From the NCBI GenBank assembly GCA_036986255.1, contig BTRF01000036.1:1-5934 (forward strand): 5,934 nucleotides of DNA, in the 5' to 3' direction. A program made the translations under genes and the position numbers. This stretch comes from BTRF01 sp036986255. Lineage in GTDB: Bacteria; Patescibacteriota; WWE3; 9FT-COMBO-53-11. The notes under the pieces are model-generated. The model saw nothing but the letters and a program-made list of their open reading frames with translations. It made no database searches and was not told where the DNA came from. This document shows, piece after piece, positions 1 through 5,679 of this stretch. Positions within the stretch are counted from its first letter, which is position 1, and every line of letters starts with the position of its first letter.

Positions 1-3000
1 CAAGACCTTAACTGAAGTCACAGGAGGGGTGGCATCGTAGGTAAAGGAGACTTGAGATGTGGACTCTTGATTCCCGGCCTGATCGGTGGATCTGGAGTAA
101 ACAGTGTAATATCCATCCTCAGGAGTAAAGTCAAAAGACCAAGCCTCGGTATCTCTCGCTCTCATCCATTCCCCCTCCTCACCGTCTTTATCTACCCGAA
201 CCTCAACTTGAGTGACACCGGAAAGATTGTCCTCGGCCGTCCCCAATATCCCAACCCAGGTTTGTGCATTGTAATAAACACCCTCCTCCAATGAAGTGAT
301 AGCCGAAGCAGGTATGGTGGTATCTACATCCAAAAGGATCACCTCCGCCGCCCCGACATTCCCCGCGCGATCCACCGACCAAAACTCGACGGTGTAGCTA
401 CCATCATCAAAAATAGGTGGTGATTCACTATCATACTTTAAAGTATGATAGTCTTCTTGACCCCCCTCACCGACCAGTAGCCACGTTTGAGAAACGCCAG
501 AAACCTCAATTCCAGACTTACTATCATCCGCAAAAAGCTGGAGAACTGCCGGAGAGGTATACCAACCAGCAGATCCCTCGTCCCCCAGGACAGACGCGGT
601 AGTAATCGGCGAGGTAATGTCATAAACCATGGAAACAGCCTTAGCGTCGTTTTTACCCCCAACATTACCAGCGTAGTCGACGGCCACTGAGACAAACTCC
701 CACCTACCCTCTTCTAGCGTGCCCACTTGAAAGGGGTCCGGTGGTTTACGCGAAGACCCCCCGTGGTACTCCCAGTCCCCATCCGACCGCCGTTGGTAAA
801 GTCTCACCCTCTCGACGCCAGACAGTTCATCTGAAGAAGCGTAGACGAGCTCAATAGGATCATCAGCAAGAGGATCATTATTATAGTAGGGGTCCAAAGG
901 TTCAAGCATAGAGTCCGGGTTGGTTTTATCGATGTTAATTCCCCCCACAACGGTGGTGCTGTTGTTCCCCGCCACGTCGACCGCCACCCCTGCTACGCTC
1001 TGATCGGCTCCTTCAGTTTTGATTACCTGTTCTTCAGTAACAAAAGCAACCCCGGAAGTTTCATCCGTTGCCTCAAATTGAACACTAATATCTTCGTTAT
1101 ACCAACCGTTCTCATTGGGCTCCTCCGTCCATTTACCATAAATTACAGGTGGTGTAGCATCCCTCTTAACCTCAATATTTTGAAAATCCTCAACATTCCC
1201 AGCCCAATCCTCCGAATAAAATTCAACCCCGTAGATACCATCCTCCTCAAAAAGAGGTAATGCCCCACGATCTTCGTTGCTATCATACTTTAAAGTATGA
1301 TGGTGATTATTAACCGACACATTCGTCTGTTTAACACCTGAAGTTTCGACCTCTGAATTATCAAGATTTTCATCAGTTACTCCTAAAGTAACCTCAACAT
1401 CCGATCGATACCAACCACTTTCCCCATCAGGTTTATCAGGTTCAATGACAGCTGTCGTCCGGGGAGCAGTCTTATCAATCTTGACTGGATCTGCCATCTT
1501 CTCTTCCTCAAAATTACCAACATTATCAACCGCACGATAAGAGAGAGTGTGGATCCCTTCGGCCTCAAAAGTTACCTCGGTATGACTCCTCACTTCTTCA
1601 CCTTTCTGATCGCCGGTATAAATTATCTTCTGCACACCCGAACCCTCCCTATCGTCAGAAGTAATAGTAACGGTGACGTCCTCGTTGTGCCACTCCCCAT
1701 CAGAATCATCTCGAGATTCCGGAGCGGTTCCGTCCAGATAAACCTCCTGGGTGTTCTGCGGTTCCTCGTTGCCAGCAACATCATCAGACTGGTATCTGAT
1801 CTCATACTTACCATCTTCACCCTCAATTGAAAACTTTTCCTCATAGGTCTGCTCCTCGTCCTCGTCGATCTGATAATTTGTCTGAGCAACCCCAGATACC
1901 TTCACAGCCGGATCGACCGGGTTAGTATCATCGGCGGTCAACTCAATTTGCGTTTCTGGTGAAATAAAAGTTTGCCCTTCTTCACCCTCAAACACAGGAC
2001 CTTCATAAGAAAGGTCAGTTTTAGGAGGTGTTTTATCAAAAACTAAGGAGATATCTGCTTTTTCAGGCAGCTTCTCTTTATTCCCAGCTACGTCCGTTGC
2101 GCGGGAGACAAACGCCCACTCACCTTCAGCTAGTGTTTCGATATTAAATGCTAAGGGAACCGAACCGGACGGCGACGTCCAATGATGCTGCCATTCGGAG
2201 TCCCCCGCCTTGCGCCTATAAATGCTAATCCTCGAAACCCCGCTGTTGTCAGAAGCGGACACGGGGATGGGGAAGGGAAGGGAATTTTGATAAGGATTAA
2301 TATTCTGCAAACTAGAGGAGGGAGGCGTTGTGTCTACGTTCAAGGTGGTCCTTTTTGCTGCCTCAATCCGGCCGGCTTTATCAACCGCGCGGTATTTAAT
2401 GGAAATCTTTCCATCTTTGGAAAGAGTAAACGGCTTTGAATAAACCTGCCAACCGAACCCCAAATTGTACTCAATACGATCGACACCAGAGGCATCATCC
2501 TTCGCCGAGAGGTTTACAGTAGGAGCACTCCTATACCAGCCGTTGTCGCCATCAGAAGCGGATGGACTAACGGAAGCTTGAGTTTGAGGTGCAGAAAGGT
2601 CAAAGGCGATATTTCTAACCGATCCACCCCGATCCCCCACCCAACTGTCCTTCACGAAATGCCCTACCCGCAGTTCTTTAATTACTTTTGCTTCTAAACC
2701 GTACTCCTGGCGAAAGTCCTCAGAAACATTCCGGGAAATGTCCTTCCAAGCGCCGTACCCGAACCCCTCACCTCCCATATCCACCCAACCCTTCAAACCC
2801 CATTTGTTAGTCGCATTAGCCGAATAAACCAGCAAGTAATCCTTCCCATCCTTACCTTGAACAACCATGCCAAAATGAAGAGAGTGGGCTTTATCCATCT
2901 GCTCCCAATAAACCCTTAGATCAGGAGTAACAGCAACGTCGGAAGTATCTTTGGCCGCCCAAACCGGGGCCTTCCATCCTCCCGAGCCCCCGCGCCCATT

Positions 3001-4695
3001 GAGAACCATCCTTACTCCCCCACCCTCGACGCTAGAGAGATCAAGGTCAAGCGTCTCATCCGTTCCTGTATCCATCCAAGACCACTGGTCGGAAAGCCAC
3101 CGAATCCCAACCGAGGCCGAGCCGGCCTTTTCAAACTGCTCCAATCTGAGAGTATGAACACCCTTACCAAGGTAAGCTTGGGCAGTTCGATTCCCCGCCT
3201 TGGGAACCCAATCGTCGATCACAAGTTGGTTACCTACCCAAAGCCGCACGCCATCGTCTGAATTGACAGAGAAATTGTAGGTTCCGGAGTTAAACGGGAA
3301 ACGGCGGGTAAATCTAGATGAAAAGTTATCCGCGGGGATCGAGGAAGCCGGCGAGCCGCTCCCCCAGTGAGTCTCAAACCAACCACCGCCTCCTCCCGCA
3401 AGAACCTTCGCCGGACGATAGGTGATGGGATTATCAAAGTATTGAGCCAGCCAAAACTTGTCTACATTTGAAATCTGAGACCCTGTTGGAAAAAGCGCCA
3501 ATTCCGAGTTTGAGACACTTGAAACTGCGCCGGGGTACCTCATGGCTGATCTCGTCTGGGCGTTGGGAGTAGGGTACTTACGACCACTTACGATTAGGTA
3601 AATTGTTGACGACGAACCTTTCAAAAAGTACCTTCTGGCCCGAGCCGGACTGCCCCAATAAACAAAACCGTCTCGGAAGTCAGATTGGGGACGCTTAAAA
3701 GCGTTCTTATACTCGTCCGAGACCGGGGGACCAAAGACGGGGTTATTGCGATAGTATTTCCAAATCCCCCCATGGACTACATAAGCAGGAAGGGAAAGCT
3801 TAGGTTTGTCGGCCGGCTCGTCATGAAGAATAACCGCCGGACCAAAAGTCCCCTTCCCGGGAAAATCCTGCCGAACCATCCCCTTCCACCAATAGGTCGG
3901 ACCTTGCGCACAGCCCATCTTGCCCCAACCCCCATTTCGATCGTAGGCCTGCTGAAACAGCCCCCTACGCGATGAATTTTCCCCCGGGGCAAACCGGCAA
4001 CTGCCCCCTGAAACCTTGCGGTTTGTTGAGTAAAGATAATCGTTTCTCTCGGCATCCGCGGTAACAGAGGAGCCAAAAGTTTTAACCTCCCCTTTCTTAT
4101 TACGGGAGCACTGGCCAAAAACAGCGGCCACAGTTTCGCTCCCTTTTGTTAAAGTACCCATGTAATTAAATGATTTGGAGGTTTCACCAGCCACCTTCAC
4201 GGCGTGAATTTTATACCCGTCTATTACCACACCATCCACTTTTGGGTAAATCTCAAAATGTAAGTGGTAGGATGAGGCCCCGATACCTGTCTTCCCAGAC
4301 TTACCAATTACAAATCCTTGTACTACATAATCGTTCTTTTTTACAAGAATCTTATTAAGGTGGTAATACCTAGTTTTCCAACCATTCCCATGATCAATAA
4401 TTACGTACTTCCCTCCAAGTTTTTCTTCTCCAGCAGCAACAACCTTCCCAGCAGCTGTAGTTAAAACCTTAGTGTTGCGCGACAAGCTAAAATCAAGGGC
4501 TACCAATCTAGAAGTTAACAATTGATCACAATCGCTTGGATCGTAGTTTCCCCGCGCATGAGGCCCACTATTTAACCTGATATTCTTCAAGCTCCTACCC
4601 CAAGGAAGTTTAAAATTTGGCTGAGCAAAAACAGGAACGGCATTAACAATGAGAAGTTCTATAGCTAAGCCAATAGAAATCAGTTTTCTAACCAT
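1..4695 (-). CDS. Giant exported M23 peptidase / PA14 / Ig-repeat surface protein (3' end beyond window)
   Basis: One open frame runs from the ATG at 4695-4693 to the window edge without a stop (1565 codons), so the C-terminus is missing. An in-frame TGA four codons upstream fixes this ATG as the first possible; no clear Shine-Dalgarno precedes it. Order of parts: signal peptide 1-24; M23 metallopeptidase about 40-155; LGFP-like region about 244-348; PA14 about 413-533; a jelly-roll-like domain about 540-700; nine complete beta-sandwich repeats from 701 to 1554 and the start of a tenth. M23 enzymes cut peptidoglycan peptide bridges, while PA14 and Ig-like repeats usually bind glycans or act as stalks, so a secreted or surface wall-remodelling or adhesion protein is inferred. 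Cys 56, 196, 233 and 262 are the cysteines noted in the first 265 residues and could form disulfides. It follows the PsbP-like gene by 41 bp, probably in one operon. Two repeats contain a DNA palindrome in frame. The exact biological target is unknown. Confidence 0.95.
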   Translation of the reverse strand, partial: MVRKLISIGLAIELLIVNAVPVFAQPNFKLPWGRSLKNIRLNSGPHARGNYDPSDCDQLLTSRLVALDFSLSRNTKVLTTAAGKVVAAGEEKLGGKYVIIDHGNGWKTRYYHLNKILVKKNDYVVQGFVIGKSGKTGIGASSYHLHFEIYPKVDGVVIDGYKIHAVKVAGETSKSFNYMGTLTKGSETVAAVFGQCSRNKKGEVKTFGSSVTADAERNDYLYSTNRKVSGGSCRFAPGENSSRRGLFQQAYDRNGGWGKMGCAQGPTYWWKGMVRQDFPGKGTFGPAVILHDEPADKPKLSLPAYVVHGGIWKYYRNNPVFGPPVSDEYKNAFKRPQSDFRDGFVYWGSPARARRYFLKGSSSTIYLIVSGRKYPTPNAQTRSAMRYPGAVSSVSNSELALFPTGSQISNVDKFWLAQYFDNPITYRPAKVLAGGGGGWFETHWGSGSPASSIPADNFSSRFTRRFPFNSGTYNFSVNSDDGVRLWVGNQLVIDDWVPKAGNRTAQAYLGKGVHTLRLEQFEKAGSASVGIRWLSDQWSWMDTGTDETLDLDLSSVEGGGVRMVLNGRGGSGGWKAPVWAAKDTSDVAVTPDLRVYWEQMDKAHSLHFGMVVQGKDGKDYLLVYSANATNKWGLKGWVDMGGEGFGYGAWKDISRNVSEDFRQEYGLEAKVIKELRVGHFVKDSWVGDRGGSVRNIAFDLSAPQTQASVSPSASDGDNGWYRSAPTVNLSAKDDASGVDRIEYNLGFGWQVYSKPFTLSKDGKISIKYRAVDKAGRIEAAKRTTLNVDTTPPSSSLQNINPYQNSLPFPIPVSASDNSGVSRISIYRRKAGDSEWQHHWTSPSGSVPLAFNIETLAEGEWAFVSRATDVAGNKEKLPEKADISLVFDKTPPKTDLSYEGPVFEGEEGQTFISPETQIELTADDTNPVDPAVKVSGVAQTNYQIDEDEEQTYEEKFSIEGEDGKYEIRYQSDDVAGNEEPQNTQEVYLDGTAPESRDDSDGEWHNEDVTVTITSDDREGSGVQKIIYTGDQKGEEVRSHTEVTFEAEGIHTLSYRAVDNVGNFEEEKMADPVKIDKTAPRTTAVIEPDKPDGESGWYRSDVEVTLGVTDENLDNSEVETSGVKQTNVSVNNHHHTLKYDSNEDRGALPLFEEDGIYGVEFYSEDWAGNVEDFQNIEVKRDATPPVIYGKWTEEPNENGWYNEDISVQFEATDETSGVAFVTEEQVIKTEGADQSVAGVAVDVAGNNSTTVVGGINIDKTNPDSMLEPLDPYYNNDPLADDPIELVYASSDELSGVERVRLYQRRSDGDWEYHGGSSRKPPDPFQVGTLEEGRWEFVSVAVDYAGNVGGKNDAKAVSMVYDITSPITTASVLGDEGSAGWYTSPAVLQLFADDSKSGIEVSGVSQTWLLVGEGGQEDYHTLKYDSESPPIFDDGSYTVEFWSVDRAGNVGAAEVILLDVDTTIPASAITSLEEGVYYNAQTWVGILGTAEDNLSGVTQVEVRVDKDGEEGEWMRARDTEAWSFDFTPEDGYYTVYSRSTDQAGNQESTSQVSFTYDATPPVTSVKVL
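427..452. repeat. Palindrome copy 1 (inside giant gene, repeat 8)
   Basis: A perfect 26-bp palindrome: half-site ACTATCATACTTT followed by its exact reverse complement, centred between 439 and 440. In the giant gene it is read in frame as Tyr1416-His-Thr-Leu-Lys-Tyr-Asp-Ser1423. Of the three frames through the 20-bp core only this one has no stop, and symmetry makes it the same on both strands. It falls between the VSGVSQT strand and the DDGSYTVEF strand of repeat 8, probably a surface loop. Confidence 0.95.
1282..1301. repeat. Palindrome copy 2 (inside giant gene, repeat 5)
   Basis: A perfect 20-bp palindromic core centred between 1291 and 1292, identical to the core of the copy at 427-452; outside it the next pair is a T-G mismatch and the following one (1280/1303) pairs. 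It is read in frame as His1133-Thr-Leu-Lys-Tyr-Asp-Ser1139, after two more histidines, in repeat 5 at the site that matches the copy in repeat 8. Surrounding codons differ from those of repeat 8. Confidence 0.95.
2596..3078 (-). other. Jelly-roll-like / carbohydrate-binding-like domain
   Basis: Residues about 540-700 lie between PA14 and the Ig-like repeats. Visible features are beta-rich alternation, TPDLRVYWEQMD, FGMVVQGKDGKDYLLVYSA, a Gly/Trp-rich stretch (GWVDMGGEGFGYGAWKDI), ISRNVSEDF, and a closing HFVKDSWVGDRGGSVRNIAFD. The last motif, with D-S-W and G-D-R-G-G, resembles the end of bacterial lectin-like or CBM-like jelly rolls. I cannot assign a named family; the fold is inferred. Confidence 0.45.
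3097..3459 (-). other. PA14 domain
   Basis: Residues about 413-533. It begins with the typical FWLAQYFDN and has the W-G-x-G-x-P motif (HWGSGSPASSIPADNFSSR), then the diagnostic core around 474-496 with SDDGVRLWVGNQLVIDDW, and ends HTLRLEQFEKAGSASVGIRW. The Asp-Asp-Gly of the core matches the calcium and ligand-binding turn in carbohydrate-binding PA14 proteins such as flocculins. A glycan-binding role is therefore likely for this part, but no ligand can be named from sequence. Confidence 0.88.
3652..3966 (-). other. LGFP-like tandem region
   Basis: Residues about 244-348 contain two related units. The first reads FQQAYDRNGGWGKMG, then a Gln-Asp-Phe (VRQDF). The second reads GGIWKYYRNN, FGPPVSDEY, then QSDFRDGFVYWG. 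The pattern of an aromatic/Gly start, a G-x-P-x-s-D-E turn and a Q-x-F-x-x-G-x-x-x-W end resembles LGFP repeats, which are thought to attach proteins to the cell wall in actinobacteria. A short linker domain follows (about 356-408) with YLIVSGRKYPTPN. Its family is not recognised. The LGFP assignment is by motif only. Confidence 0.5.
4231..4578 (-). other. M23 (LysM/LasA-type) metallopeptidase domain
   Basis: Residues about 40-155. The second zinc and catalytic region is canonical: the GKVVAAG strand (about 84-89), VIIDHGNG (98-105), YYHL with His112, the GKSGKTG turn (131-137) and YHLHFE with His144 and His146. The first zinc motif departs from the common HxxxD: Asp68 sits in ALDF, but the residue four before it is Leu. 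The likely paired histidine is His46 in SGPHARG, 22 residues upstream. A long His-Asp spacing with GPH and a following DF is known from LasA-type members, so the domain is probably zinc-binding and active. It would act on peptidoglycan or on proteins outside the membrane. Confidence 0.88.
4624..4695 (-). other. Signal peptide of the giant surface protein
   Basis: Residues 1-24 have the three parts of a Sec signal: a short basic N-terminus (MVRK), a hydrophobic core (LISIGLAIELLIVNAV) and a small-residue cleavage site, VFA before Gln25. No lipobox cysteine is present, so signal peptidase I cleavage is expected and the mature protein would begin QPNFK. This supports the chosen start codon. Confidence 0.85.
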
Positions 4696-4736
4696 CTTTT
4701 CAAATCAGGCAGGGTGAGCAGGAGGTTTAGGCAGAA
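4696..4736. other. Short intergenic spacer, no signal seen
   Basis: These 41 bp separate the PsbP-like gene from the giant gene. I see no terminator hairpin and no convincing -35/-10 pair, which favours co-transcription of the two genes. No strong Shine-Dalgarno lies next to the downstream ATG (the preceding bases are TTTGAAAAG). Confidence 0.55.
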
Positions 4737-5453
4737 TTAAAAAAACTCAATCGTTGAAATAATAAGCTCGATTATTTGTTCCGTTTGTTGGTCCTTGGGA
4801 ATCTCCAAAAAGAGACTATATACCCTACCTTCCTTACCTAGGATGTGTAGATAATAGAAACCCCTCTCCAACCAGTCATTGTTGGTAGTTCGAGCCCACT
4901 TTTTGCCACCGAATTCGATATAATCCAATTTCTCAAATGGATTCCCCCCAATTAGCCACTCTTCAAATGTGGCGTAAGAACCGCCATCCAAATTAGTAAC
5001 GTAGGAAAGCTCGATAAGGGGGGCCTCCTTATCAGAATCCTTTGTAGGTAGGTCGATATCTATCCCGTATGAGCGGTTCAATTCAGCTAATCCCCCACCC
5101 AAAAACCACCCTTCAACCGACCACTCTGGTGGGTACTTGAAAGAGATTTTTGCCTCTTCACTTATATAAGTCTTCCAATCCTTAGTGAGGTCTTCTTTGG
5201 TCGTTTCAGAATCTTGAGAAGAGGTTTCGGAGGTTGGTGAGGTGGTTTTGGCAGAGTCCGGGGAAGATGGAACATCCCCCCGGCCTAAAAACTCCCTCAC
5301 GGGAGAGGGAAGATAAGGATCAAGATAATCAGTTTTCCAAGTGAGGATCGCTCCCCCACCAACGAGGACCAAAAGAGCAGTAATAACAATAACGACGGCA
5401 GGAATAAAACCGCGTCGCATAATCGCCCTATACTCTAGCGTCGGTTTTACCAT
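4737..5453 (-). CDS. Membrane-anchored PsbP-like extracytoplasmic protein
   Basis: 238 residues ending in TAA at 4739-4737. Residues 16-39 form one hydrophobic segment (FIPAVVIVITALLVLVGGGA and on), preceded by Arg13-Arg14, giving a cytoplasmic N-terminus and outer C-terminus. Residues about 61-90 are a Ser/Thr/Asp/Glu-rich linker. From Trp93 the domain reads WKTYISEEAKISFKYPPEW, then VYSLFLEIPKD and ends IIELIISTIEFF. This is the usual PsbP-like pattern of small anchored domains common in CPR genomes; no catalytic residues are recognisable and the function is unknown. Two starts are possible: ATG 5453, the longest frame and used here, and ATG 5420 (Met12), which has AGGG five bases upstream and a tighter RR-plus-membrane N-terminus. 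The second may be the true one. It lies 41 bp upstream of the giant surface gene and 226 bp downstream of the TrpR-like gene. Confidence 0.9.
   Translation of the reverse strand: MVKPTLEYRAIMRRGFIPAVVIVITALLVLVGGGAILTWKTDYLDPYLPSPVREFLGRGDVPSSPDSAKTTSPTSETSSQDSETTKEDLTKDWKTYISEEAKISFKYPPEWSVEGWFLGGGLAELNRSYGIDIDLPTKDSDKEAPLIELSYVTNLDGGSYATFEEWLIGGNPFEKLDYIEFGGKKWARTTNNDWLERGFYYLHILGKEGRVYSLFLEIPKDQQTEQIIELIISTIEFF
5426..5429 (-). promoter_or_regulatory. Possible Shine-Dalgarno for the Met12 start
   Basis: AGGG lies five bases before the inner ATG at 5420-5418 (AGGGCGATTATG). The outer ATG at 5453 has no comparable purine motif. This favours the inner start, although the next gene also lacks an obvious site, so such motifs may not be decisive in this organism. 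Confidence 0.4.
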
Positions 5454-5460
5454 TTGTCAA
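5432..5460 (-). promoter_or_regulatory. Possible promoter, TTGACA -17- TAGAGT
   Basis: A perfect -35 (TTGACA, 5460-5455) is followed after 17 bp by TAGAGT (5437-5432), which matches four of six -10 positions. It overlaps the outer start codon of the PsbP-like gene, so use of it would force the inner start at 5420 with almost no leader. It would serve the PsbP-like and giant genes. The weak -10 keeps confidence low. Confidence 0.35.
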
Positions 5461-5466
5461 GTCTCT

Positions 5467-5512
5467 AAAAAATCTGGGCTTTAACCCTCTGACAAAACCA
5501 AGATTTAAAGCC
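5467..5512 (-). terminator. Inverted repeat followed by six T: terminator or attenuator candidate
   Basis: On the minus strand GGCTTTAA (5512-5505) pairs perfectly with TTAAAGCC (5484-5477) across a 20-base loop, followed by CAGA and then TTTTTT (5472-5467). The 8-bp stem is AT-rich and the loop long, so it is a weak terminator at best. It could end the TrpR-like transcript or, if transcription starts at the upstream palindrome, act as a leader element in the PsbP-like mRNA. Confidence 0.35.
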
Positions 5513-5547
5513 AAATAACCCTACTCTTTCCCAACGGTCAATTAATA

Positions 5548-5571
5548 CTATTATACTTTAAAGTATGATAG
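5548..5571. repeat. Palindrome copy 3 (intergenic, one mismatch)
   Basis: 24 bp centred between 5559 and 5560 (TTT|AAA). All pairs match except T5552 with G5567. It shares the half-site CTATCATACTTT with the two copies inside the giant gene. Relative to them it has one change in the core, a C to T on the plus strand (G to A on minus), which turns TATGAT into TATAAT on the minus strand. It lies about 95 bp upstream of the PsbP-like outer start and 109 bp past the stop of the TrpR-like gene. Possible roles are operator, promoter core or a dispersed palindromic element. Confidence 0.9.
5550..5555 (-). promoter_or_regulatory. Possible -10 box TATAAT inside the palindrome
   Basis: A perfect TATAAT on the minus strand pointing at the PsbP-like gene. 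The region 17-18 bp upstream reads TTCTTC or TTTCTT, a poor -35, so an activator or an unusual sigma preference would be needed. A start near 5543 would give a leader of about 90 nt before ATG 5453, containing the inverted repeat at 5467-5512. A protein bound to the palindrome would cover this box. Confidence 0.4.
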
Positions 5572-5604
5572 CGAAGAAACATTTCAATCCCCTAGCCAAA
5601 AAAC

Positions 5605-5674
5605 GGGGAGGAGAAAGAAAGAAGAAGAAGAAGAAAAGGAGAGGAAAAGAAAAGAGAGAAAAGAGGGAGGGAAA
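5605..5674. repeat. 70-base pure polypurine tract
   Basis: Every plus-strand base from 5605 to 5674 is A or G, including a GAA-repeat stretch around 5616-5635. The minus-strand (transcript) version is pure C/U. It lies just after the stop codon of the TrpR-like gene. Such tracts can form triplex DNA, bind single-strand proteins when transcribed, or arise by slippage. No coding role is seen. Confidence 0.9.
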
Positions 5675-5679
5675 CGGGA

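Larger units (their letters stand above)
1..2595 (-). repeat. Nine tandem Ig/OmpL47-like protein repeats plus the start of a tenth
   Basis: Each unit is 77-105 residues, starts with a D-x-T-x-P hinge (VDTTPP, FDKTPP, LDGTAP, IDKTAP, RDATPP, IDKTNP, YDITSP, VDTTIP, YDATPP) and ends with a Y-R-A-x-D-x-A-G-N-type strand. Units by position: 1, 2332-2595; 2, 2035-2331; 3, 1732-2034; 4, 1474-1731; 5, 1159-1473; 6, 928-1158; 7, 619-927; 8, 322-618; 9, 34-321; 10, from 33 on. The motif is that of bacterial Ig-like and OmpL47-type beta-sandwich repeats, usually extracellular stalks or adhesins. Units 2 and 7 share an N/D-P-Y-x-N opening and a Y-x-R-R segment. Units 3, 5 and 8 share VSGVxQT. The DNA has diverged although the protein pattern is kept. 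Confidence 0.85.
5454..5679. other. Intergenic region between TrpR-like and PsbP-like genes
   Basis: 226 bp with no convincing gene. From right to left it holds the polypurine tract (5605-5674), the palindrome with its TATAAT (5548-5571), an inverted repeat with T-run (5467-5512) and the TTGACA box (5455-5460). This density of symmetric and promoter-like elements makes it the probable control region of the two surface-protein genes. Confidence 0.6.

Noticed and set aside
427..1301. The palindromes as a CRISPR array
   Set aside because: Two copies 852 bp apart inside one reading frame, with no regular spacers or array structure.
52..2439. Several plus-strand and alternative minus-strand frames of 60-93 residues
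   Set aside because: All lie within the continuous Ig-like repeat coding frame of the giant gene and show no recognisable protein features.
3777..4118. 113-residue minus-strand frame and the overlapping plus-strand 96-residue frame at 3685-3975
   Set aside because: Both overlap the giant gene in other frames, have no domain signature and Arg/Pro-biased composition typical of shadow frames.
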